A DNA stretch of 16,336 nucleotides, taken from Phoronis ovalis. Taxonomy: Eukaryota; Phoronida; Phoronidae. Positions 8,149 through 16,336 of this stretch are shown here, piece by piece. Each line of letters begins with the position of its first letter. The first letter of the stretch is position 1. The stretch lies in assembly GCA_028565635.1 (NCBI GenBank), contig JAOXYB010024036.1:1-16336 (forward strand), read 5' to 3'. The notes beneath the pieces were generated by a model. That model was not told the origin of the DNA. It saw only the letters and a program-made list of their open reading frames with translations, and did not search any database. The translations under genes were made by a program, and so were the position numbers.

Positions 8149-8188
8149 AAATAAATACATATATATATATATATATATGTATTTATTT
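8149..8188. repeat. Palindrome centre with (AT)10 core
   Basis: The symmetry axis lies between 8168 and 8169. It sits in an uninterrupted (AT)10 run at 8159-8178, bounded by C8158 and G8179. Outside this the arms continue as AAATAAATAAATA on the left and its complement TATTTATTTATTT on the right. Alternating AT at the centre of an inverted repeat melts easily and can snap back on itself. This is both a likely cruciform-extrusion point and a likely point for a self-primed fold-back. Confidence 0.95.
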
Positions 8189-11045
8189 ATTTACTTAATG
8201 GCGTCTTTCACGCGTTTACAATGATTTACACCGATTTTTTAACCATCTGACTTGTTTAATATACACGTGTAGACTTGTACTTCCTTAACAATAACCAACT
8301 AAGACCATCATAGTATTGCTGTATCAATATTTCATCGTATATGTGAGTTTTTATTAAATTCGATAGACAAATAGTTTTTGAATAGGAAAGTGTGAAGACC
8401 AACACGTCAGATACTGGGCCTATGCGATACAAACTGTAGTCCCTTAAAGATATTATGGGTACGCAAGATTAAGAATCTGGGTCATGTAACAACTTTTGCG
8501 CCGGTAAAACGTTGAAAGGCCGCTATGTCCCGTTGTTTTGTAGCAATGTGATGTTGCCTTCATTTGACAGCTCGATAGATGCTAAGTCTCTACACCCCAT
8601 GATTTGTGCTATTGCAAGTCAAATAGGTCAACCTCAACAAACAGGATAGTTTGAACGTTGACACATTCAAAAATTAAAGACGTGACCTTTTTAAATTGAC
8701 AGATATAATATGTATTCTCTCTAATCTATTAACGCCCTTTAAACAAAGTACCGAACCGGTTGAAACGCGTCACACTGCTGTTTGATGAATTTAAAACTAT
8801 TAATAATAATAATTCCCATAATTATCATTTTAAAAAACTAGTTCCCTCTGAACATTAGCATATTTAATTCATAAAATGTACAGCAATGTCAAGGGTATCC
8901 TAGTAACAAGTATCCTATTATCAATTTAATCAAATTAAAACTTGCCCATAGCGACGGATATTTAGATATCGATAGGTCAGTATTTATCAATGCGTGTTTT
9001 AAATCATGTTACGGCATGATAGATACCCACGTGTGGTACTGTTGTACTAAAAGCGTTACAAATAAAGTTTCGCTAAAAAATGACTAAACAGTCTTTTTGC
9101 TCCTAAAAGCATTTTTCAAATTTTGCTGCGAAAAAAAAAAACTAGACAAAGTTAAAACGACATGAAGGGGTATTTGAAAATGTTAATATTTCAATTTTTG
9201 AAAAGCGAGATATTTTAATAAAAAATATTTTTCGACTTGCGCCTAATTTTTAAGTGTTAAAACTGATAACTGGTGTCTCGTCAGTGTTTCTTAGGTTCGT
9301 TACCTTGGATAAGTCGGTTTTAATAGCCAACCTAAACATATAAGAATAGGTGCCTAATGAGATAACTATACCGCAGTGTAATTAGAGGCAAACTTTAAAA
9401 ACTTGGTAGAAATATACGCCACGCACAACAGATATCAAATAAAGATAAATATTTATTGCCCGACACCTTTACTACTAAAACAAAAAATAAGTCTGCATCG
9501 ATTAGAACATGTATGGTGATCAGTGGCGACACCTAATGACGCCACTGCAAAACATAAACACGATTAAATATACGTATCTGTTGAGCATGGCTACAAATAT
9601 GTACATCATGGCTGTGCTGAATATGTCTGGTACACAGTTTTACAATATATATATTTATAAAGAAAAGGGGGTGCAGAAACTGTATGCATTTTATTTCATT
9701 TTGTTTATTACATATAAGGACACATGTTAAATTATTACACATTCCATGCTATGATTTCATTGCACCTTTGTGTTTCATAATTTTAGATGCTGCAGAATTG
9801 TATAATTACACGGCTAAACTCAATGACTACACTCTACAAGACAAGATCATCTGCTTTACAGAAAACAATAACTGCTTAATTTGCTTTTGCAATCCAGGCC
9901 ACTTGGCTCCAGTTATTATCTGCCCTCCATTGTGCTTTTCACAGGAATTTATTTAAAAAACAATTATTAACAAAATTAGCAGATGCACGAATTGAATTAG
10001 AAACATCAAATACCATTATTTTCACAAAATTATAGTTATTCTCGGCATAAATACATTATTTCATGCTTTAGTTATCCATTATATGTTACCGGCCCAAGTT
10101 TATAGTCTGAAATAATGCAATGAATGTATTTGAAGCTATTCAAGAAGGTTTTCCACAATATTTACACTATTTGCTTTTGAAAGTAATATATGCTTTTGTT
10201 AAAACGATGATGAAATAATTTTGTATGGAAAAATCTCTCTTAAATATACAAAATGTCCAAGTTTTTATTAAGTAAAAGCAGTCAATTTATAGTGCCTAAA
10301 ATATGGAAATTTTGTTAAAAGCATAGAATAATTTAATTTAAAAATCTTCAAAATTCATGAAAATGATATTTAGCATTAATCCTTGTTTATGTAATGATAT
10401 TATGTGCATGTCATCCTATGCACTTGGCAATAATTGTGGGTACGTGTTATAATAGATTACAAGAATGTATACCATTTTGTAAATGTTGGCTTTCAAATAC
10501 TGTAACAAAAAGTTAATTTAGTCAAAAGAACTCATATTTTCTATCAAGGGGGAGTGGAAAATGGTCAGGGGACCAAAATGCAGTGGGCAAATGTCATGAT
10601 GGTGAAAAAACAAGGAGAGACAGGGACGGGGACAAATAACCCTGTGGAAAATTGCATAGAATCTTGCTTTTGATATTTCTTGTCTAGTCTATTCCACGAA
10701 TGCGTACAAGGAAACTACACTGATCTTTACAAAAAAAAACTTCTATTAATCTATTCAGTGGAAGTGCGTACACAGATGTCATCATGAATATACTCATCAA
10801 ATCCTTCAAGTTAAACTTAACATGTTTGTATACGGTATATGTTGATCTGAAAAATTATACGCAGATTTTCTAAAAGCACTTGTAATTTCAGGTAAATATC
10901 CTTATTTTACTCACAAACTTGCCTTATCATAAAGGTGATATCATAAATGTCAAACATGTCTACATATACCAGTACGTCATTAATTTCATCTAAAACTATT
11001 TTTAATCAGTAACGAAGCTATTCCTTGTCAGCACTGTAAAAATTG
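8169..11045 (-). other. Gene-free DNA and 3' UTR of the right copy
   Basis: This is the mirror image of 5292-8168. It contains the inverted repeat at 9521-9547 and candidate poly(A) signals at 10264-10269 and 11001-11006 on the - strand. No independent feature is present. Confidence 0.6.
11001..11006 (-). terminator. Possible poly(A) signal ATTAAA, right copy
   Basis: This is the mirror of 5331-5336, 40 bases beyond the stop codon of the right gene copy. It is an uncertain call for the same reason as its left-arm counterpart. Confidence 0.25.
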
Positions 11046-11266
11046 TCACTGTCCAAGTTTTTCTTTTATCCAGCCCTGGATGGTAGCAGATGGCATCCGG
11101 TAGGGGTCAAGGTCATCCCAGACATCTTTCAAAGTGATTACATTGCTAATACTCTCTGATTCGAGATATTCTGAGAACTCCTGCAGTCGGTGCCCTGGTA
11201 CTCCGTGTTCTTGGGAGATCTCTTCAAATATCTGAGAAACAGATTTGTTGATGTTTGCATCAGATA
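11046..11266 (-). CDS. Coding exon 7, C-terminal domain and stop, right copy
   Basis: It is the mirror of 5071-5291, with the TGA stop at 11048-11046. Confidence 0.8.
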
Positions 11267-14200
11267 CTAAAATTAGAAGGACAATTTGATTTAACAGTTA
11301 GAGATACCTTTAATTTACCTGAATTGGAATAATTAATTATCTTAGGAAGCTTGTTTTGAGGAATGAAGTCCTGTTTAAAGGAGTGTTCTATTTCTATTTG
11401 CTAATGGCATTTCCTGTTAGAGGAACTGTTTGCGCGCGCAGCATTTTATACTTTTGCCAGGTACAAGATACTAAAGCATTGCTTCTACTCAGGGCGCGTT
11501 TTGTTTTGCATTTACTGATAGATTCATCATAACAATACTTTTGTTATATAGTCATAACTATGTTTAGATTACGTTTGAATTTTTTCCTTAATTATTAGTA
11601 TATTAAACGTACTTGAGGCATTCATGACGGCATTCAGTTCCAGCTGCTTCTGGTATTTGATATATCGTTCACCAGCCAAGATGGCGGTATCAATAACTTG
11701 CAAGATATTCCATTGCGATTCGTAATCTGCCTTCATTTTGTCTGTGGTATTCATGGCAACGTGGTTTAAAACATAGAAGACCCGGTCAGCTGCCGCTCCC
11801 ATGCTGCTTGCCAGGCGGCTTACTTCACTTTTTTTTTCTGTTAAGTTATCATTTCCTGACACAAACACACAAACAGTTTCCAATCCTAAAAGTACACAAC
11901 TTAAATAGATTAGCTCCTTGTTACTTTAAATTTGTTTTCATGGCATGTTACAATAAAATAACTGTGACAAATATATCCTGAAAGAATAATGTGTTTAAGC
12001 GAAAGTTCGCCTCTCGTTCACCAGAGGAAACTAGGTGAAAATATACGTAAATGTTTTACTGACTCTTTTTGACTGTTTGTTACCTTGATCTGTACAATAT
12101 TTCTTTACATCCTTCATATTTTTAATATACAGCTCAACTCTCGGGTCTTGTACGTTCACAATGATAACCACAGCATGAATTCTGTCTCTCAGTGGAGCCT
12201 CGTAACCTTCCCTGTACTGGGTTCCTGTAGTGCTATGAATACCCTGTCGCGCAATTTCTGTGCCAGGTTTGATTTGTCCTGCAAATTCACAATAAAGATA
12301 CAATTAGATTAGAAAACAATTTATCGGTTATGTTGGAGGATAGGTTTCGGTGCAAGTGAATATAATTGTGCCCGCATTGGTACTGGCACCAGTAGCCATT
12401 TTTTAATCTAAATTCGTGAGCTTAATTTATCTATTGAATTAGGCGTGATTGATGCAAAAAAACAACAAATGCTACCAGTTAGTCAGAATCTTATTAATCG
12501 TAAGTACAGATTCACAGAAAGTACTACCAAATCAACCTTCCGATATTTTTTGGAAAATTATTAATTCATTGATGGGTTAAGCCATATTAAACGCATTAAG
12601 TAACCAGTTGCAGTCATTGTCTCTACTTCATGTGCCCAATATAGGTCCCGCAAATGTATTTTAAAATTAGTACCTTTTTCCTGCTTTTAATGACCCTTTG
12701 TAGCCATGGAAACATTTTATTTGAAAGTGGGTATAATTTCGCACAAAGTGAAATAATTTGCAAATTGAATATGTCACTTTTTATCAAAAATTGGTTGGAT
12801 TATTTCCAAACTAATAAATGTCGTCATTTTTCTTTGTGTTTGTTGCAAATTCAGGTTGGTACTCGTTATAGGAATAAACCGTAATTTAATGGTTGACCCT
12901 GCATAATAGGAATAAACCGTAATTTAATGGTTGACCCTGCATAATAGGAATAAACCGTAATTTAATGGTAGACCCTGCATAATAGGAATAAACCGTAATT
13001 TAATGGTTGACCCTGCATAATAGGAATAAACCGTAATTTAATGGTTGACCCTGCATAATAGGAATAAACCGTAGTTTAATGGTTGACCCTGCATAATAGG
13101 TATGCATAGTAGGCATGGACCATGATTATCTTTATTTGTGACTGAAGATAGTTTTCCAAAAAGAGTTTACTAATTGACAATACATTACTATTAATCAGTT
13201 GCAGCCTTGTGCCATGCACTCCTCTCAAAAGGTGCGCATAAGAATAACTTGTCATCTGAAGTTCTTTACGGCCTACAGTAACTACAGATTAAACTTCAAT
13301 ATTTCAAATAATCAAGCAGTGTCGAGGATGCCAAATTGTTAATAATGAAAATGTTTGTTGGCGAGAACCATATTCAATATTAAGAGAATGGCGATGATTC
13401 CTATGGTCATCATGATTAGCAAATATAAAAGGAATGATGATGGTAATTGCTGATGTTAATTGATGATGTTAATTGCTGATGTTAATTGATGATGTTCATT
13501 TTTATGACATAAACGCTGATGTTGGTTATGGGAGACTTTATTAGGATTGTAGTGGGTTATGACTACAGGATGCTGTCATAATTACGAGGGTAGAGATCTC
13601 GGTAATAAAACAAATTACTTCAGTTTTATTAGACAATAATTAAAGATGACAACCATTACAACATAGACAGCCATTACAATAGCTTATTATCAATGACCAT
13701 TAAGTATCATTAAGAATAATGATGTTAATTGCTGACAAGTGATTTGATTTTAGGACTTTTATGCTGATGTTGGCTATGAGAGAATTTATAGGATTGTAGT
13801 CGGTTATAGCTATTGGTTTTTTTGTGGAGATCCCGGTAATGAAAGCCATTGCTCCAGATTTATTAGACAGTGCTTAAGGACGACAGCTATTACGAACATA
13901 GAGATCTTATTATCAATTACCATTAAGTATCATCTTCAATTCTTCAGTTATACTTTCGTCAATGTCATAGAATCCTCGAGAGTCGTAGATCTTGAAGCCT
14001 TTCCCATTAAAGTATGTTTCGAGATGTATCGTTCCTTCACGTCCTGTGTCCTGCAGTTCAACACTCATCTCACCCTTAAAGATCAGTTCAGACAGGCCAA
14101 TCAAAGATGATTTGCCTGCACCAGTTGGCCCTATTAAAGCTGAAAAGGTACAGTACCAATATAGCTTCCAGTGGTATAACCAGACTCAAATAAAACGGTC

Positions 14201-15970
14201 ATTACATTAACTCTAACTTTCTAGATACTGGCATATAACTGGTTTTCTAATTTGTTATATCTGTTGCTTGCCTGCTTGTACACGATTCAAACCGCCCTCT
14301 GATAATTCAGAAACCGATTTCAGAAAATTTATATATATTTATGTACAAGTATATTTACAATCATTAGTCTTTCCTTAAACTTACCAATATTTGTGGATCT
14401 CAAACCAGTCAAATCAAACTTCTTTTCCAGTGACAACTTTTGTCCAACATGGTATGAATGTAACTGTTTGCACATTTCTTTAGATTTCCGTTTGTAATTA
14501 GCCTCTCCTTTCTACAAGATGAGAGGGTTGGCATTCTTTAATTCAAAGTTGAAGGCTCGTTTGCACATTAATTCATTAAGAATCAAATATAAAATACATT
14601 TTTTCTGCGGCCTTGAAAGTACAACATACCACATATACGTGAAAACATATTGGATCTGTAATTGTTTCCAAAATCACTTATTAACATCTAGTACGTAAGG
14701 TGAACTGCGATTACTTAGCGTGTTTATGTAGTTCGTCATCTGCCATGTGCATACATTAGAGTGACACCGTAGGGTTTGTCCAATAATTTATCTGGGTTTA
14801 ATTTGGTCGGGCTTTTTTATTCGGGTTTCGAGCAAAGGCAAAAAGTAAGAATTTTGTGATTTGTTGCCTGGAATCTTTTTCCAGGCCCGGGTGTTCAAAG
14901 CGAAATTGCAAAAAACTGGTTGTCATTCCAGCATAAAATGTAAATAGGAGAAGGATGCTTAATAATTATAAATTCTTATCAGGTATTTTCCCCCTCAGCG
15001 TTTCAGATTGTTTCATAATGAAATCAATCTGTTGCTACAGAAGTGCATGGAAGAAATCAACTGTGTTCTTATGTCGAAATATAAGTAAGCTATATGAGCA
15101 TCGTACGTGTCCTAGATAGTGGAACTATATCGTAATATTCAATTTAGCTGTACATGTTTGATTAATTGTGTGTGGCACGTTGAAGAAGTCTACCGCATAT
15201 TCTAGATATGCCGTTTGCATAGTTGGCATAGCGACAAACAAAGAAATAAAATAAACCAGTTATTTTTCGTAGAACAAGCCATATTCTGTCCAGTTTAATG
15301 ACATTTGTTCGGCATATCACTGAAAGAAAGCTATTGGCATTATTGGAAACAGAGTTATAATTAAGATAAGTTTAAATCTTGCCCGATTTATTGTGGCTTT
15401 TAAAAATTATTTTGTCACTCATATAAGCTTTGTCATTAAACTATTCGAAACCGATCAATAAATATATGTTCAACCATACTCGTCAAATAGTTTGGAAATG
15501 TTGAATTTTACCTTAGTGTTTTCTGCTGCTTTTTCTTGATTGAACTCCTCCTTAGCTAATTGCTTTCCATCATCTTCAGCCGTAGGAGAACTCCATTCAA
15601 CTTCTTCAACTTTTTCCTGAAGGGTAAAGGTTAAAAGGCGTATGACGTCACTGTCAGACATAATACATTTTAACCCTAGTAAATTCATATATATACTGAA
15701 ATCAAATGTTTAACGTTACATTTCGGTGCCGAACGGCTTGCGTTTAGTAGTTCATAATATCTTAATTTATACAAACGAATTACTGATGAATGTGGCTATC
15801 ACTGTAGGCAGTTACAATTACATCATTTCCATTTCCTGTTGATAATTAACGGTTGTTAACAAATAAATTGTAGCCAAATATTAAATCAAATGATACAACC
15901 CTCACGAATTAAGATGCCTTCCCAACGTAGAATGATTCGTTACAGATAAACTCACCGGAGTGTTTCCCAT
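11046..15970 (-). CDS. IFI44-like P-loop GTPase, seven coding exons, right copy (complete)
   Basis: This is the exact mirror of the left gene. In order of translation the exons are 15956-15970, 15512-15616, 14385-14511, 13921-14139, 12084-12278, 11613-11885 and 11046-11266. The 384-residue product is identical to the left copy: P-loop GPTGAGKS at residues 86-93, DSRG at 135-138, SGND in the G4 position at 230-233, and the unrecognised C-terminal domain at 312-384. Introns are identical too, including the minisatellite. The two genes converge tail to tail, with stop codons 5754 bp apart. Absence of any silent or intronic difference means this copy is either extremely recent, kept identical by gene conversion, or not a separate locus at all. 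I would not count it as an independent gene without outside evidence. Confidence 0.75.
11613..11885 (-). CDS. Coding exon 6, C-terminal half of the GTPase fold, right copy
   Basis: It is the mirror of 4452-4724, phase 1-1, residues 222-312. Confidence 0.8.
12084..12278 (-). CDS. Coding exon 5, central GTPase strand, right copy
   Basis: It is the mirror of 4059-4253, phase 1-1, residues 157-221. Confidence 0.8.
12873..13100. repeat. 38-bp minisatellite, six units, right copy
   Basis: It is the reverse complement of 3237-3464, with the same two variant units in mirrored order. Minisatellites change quickly, so an identical unit order in both arms argues that the arms have not evolved separately. 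Confidence 0.9.
13430..13933. repeat. Diverged direct duplication spanning the exon 4 end, right copy
   Basis: It is the mirror of 2404-2907: copy A at about 13711-13933 and copy B at about 13430-13710, including the 13-bp tandem tract. Confidence 0.75.
13436..13496. repeat. 13-bp tandem repeat, right copy
   Basis: It is the mirror of 2841-2901, with the same alternation of unit types. Confidence 0.7.
13921..14139 (-). CDS. Coding exon 4, P-loop and G3, right copy
   Basis: It is the mirror of 2198-2416, phase 1-1, residues 83-156, with the Walker A motif intact. Confidence 0.8.
14385..14511 (-). CDS. Coding exon 3, segment before the P-loop, right copy
   Basis: It is the mirror of 1826-1952, phase 0 to 1, residues 41-82 plus one base. 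Confidence 0.75.
14512..15511 (-). other. Intron 2 (1000 bp), right copy
   Basis: It is the mirror of 826-1825. The hairpin is at 14867-14887; nothing else is seen. Confidence 0.65.
15512..15616 (-). CDS. Coding exon 2, charged linker, right copy
   Basis: It is the mirror of 721-825, phase 0-0, residues 6-40. Confidence 0.7.
15617..15955 (-). other. Intron 1 (339 bp), right copy
   Basis: It is the mirror of 382-720; no feature is seen. Confidence 0.65.
15956..15970 (-). CDS. Coding exon 1 (MGNTP), right copy
   Basis: It is the mirror of 367-381, with start codon at 15970-15968 and donor GTGAGT beginning at 15955. Confidence 0.7.
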
Positions 15971-16336
15971 CTTTGGATATAAGTCAGTTATTCACGACTT
16001 ATTCAGTTCTACACTTCCGCCTATACTATATTGTAGGTTTGTATTCCTGATAGCGAAAGGTATCTAATCATTTACTTGTAGCTTCTAGCAATATAATGTT
16101 GATACCATCTAAACCTTGCTAATTATTTGGCTGAAATCCTTAGCTCCGATCTAGAACACTTCCACAGAATTATAACGAACAGAAACCGAAACCGAAACCA
16201 CTTTAGGGTAACTGTTTTATTTTGATTTCGATATTGACAGAAATATGGGTAAATCGATACCAGGAGCAGTTTATTTGTCAGACTTCGCTTCTTACCGAAG
16301 TTGTTTTGGTAGATAGAAAGTATTTTGAAAGTTTGC
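15971..16336 (-). promoter_or_regulatory. Promoter region and 5' UTR of the right gene copy
   Basis: It is the mirror of 1-366, including the TATAAT box (16169-16174) and the two short upstream reading frames (16085-16108 and 16021-16071). Confidence 0.45.
16182..16197 (-). promoter_or_regulatory. ISRE / IRF-binding element, right copy
   Basis: On the + strand it reads GAAACCGAAACCGAAA. It is the mirror of 140-155 and has the same place relative to the right copy's start codon at 15970. Confidence 0.7.

Larger units (their letters stand above)
5292..8168 (+). other. 3' UTR and gene-free DNA up to the palindrome centre
   Basis: This 2.9-kb stretch holds the 3' UTR and then AT-rich DNA. I see no exon with family similarity, no tRNA or rRNA, and no transposase or reverse transcriptase. 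A C/T-rich patch lies at about 5699-5792. A short inverted repeat lies at 6790-6816: CAGTGGCG and CGCCACTG around 11 bases. The open frames at 6381-6653, 6595-6804 and 6607-6828 overlap on opposite strands, are rich in Ile, Cys and Tyr, and look like chance. Confidence 0.6.
12279..13920 (-). other. Intron 4 (repeat-rich), right copy
   Basis: It is the mirror of 2417-4058 and contains the minisatellite (12873-13100), the 13-bp tract (13436-13496) and the diverged duplication (13430-13933, which runs into exon 4). Confidence 0.7.
1..16336. repeat. Perfect zero-spacer palindrome, two 8168-bp arms
   Basis: The left arm (1-8168) is the reverse complement of the right arm (8169-16336). The first bases, gcaaactttcaaaata, are the reverse complement of the last sixteen. 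I compared many internal points: the 11-T run near 7196-7206 against 11 A near 9131-9141, the 9-A run at 4500, the one-unit variant of the 38-bp array, and all exons and open frames. All agree, homopolymer lengths included. No spacer or asymmetric base is visible at the centre. Either this is a very recent or gene-converted genomic palindrome, or a fold-back molecule that was read through on both strands. The symmetry ending exactly at both window ends favours a complete palindromic contig. Confidence 0.97.

Noticed and set aside
1-16336. Long terminal-inverted-repeat transposon or Helitron/Polinton-like element
   Set aside because: No transposase, integrase, polymerase or helicase frame is present. 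The symmetry is total rather than confined to the ends, and the content is an ordinary spliced host gene.

Overview
The window is one perfect palindrome. Base i pairs with base 16337-i along the whole length, giving two 8168-bp arms with no spacer. They meet between 8168 and 8169, inside a 20-bp (AT)10 run. Every place I compared agrees, including an 11-base homopolymer, single-base repeat variants and all open frames. The symmetry runs exactly to both ends, so the record is either a complete fold-back contig or a window centred on a palindrome. A fold-back sequencing or assembly artefact is the leading alternative to a real genomic palindrome.

The DNA is AT-rich and eukaryotic, with GT-AG introns, simple repeats and long non-coding stretches. 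It suggests an invertebrate animal, most plausibly a bivalve mollusc. That rests on the gene family and general character, not on a species marker.

Each arm carries one complete gene of seven coding exons, which I assembled by hand. On the + strand the exons are 367-381, 721-825, 1826-1952, 2198-2416, 4059-4253, 4452-4724 and 5071-5291; the mirror copy is on the - strand. The joined frame is 1155 nt, encodes 384 residues and has no internal stop. The protein has a possibly myristoylated N-terminus (MGNTP), a charged linker, a P-loop GTPase domain of the interferon-induced protein 44 (IFI44/IFI44L) type and a C-terminal helical domain I do not recognise.

About 210 bp before the start codon is a perfect triple IRF-type element, TTTCGGTTTCGGTTTC (140-155), so the gene looks wired for interferon-like antiviral induction. 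Layout of the left arm: 1-366, promoter and 5' UTR; 367-5291, gene, with a 38-bp x 6 tandem array and a diverged duplication of the exon 4 end in intron 4; 5292-8168, AT-rich DNA with no gene I can support. The right arm repeats this in reverse, so the two gene copies face each other tail to tail across the palindrome centre.
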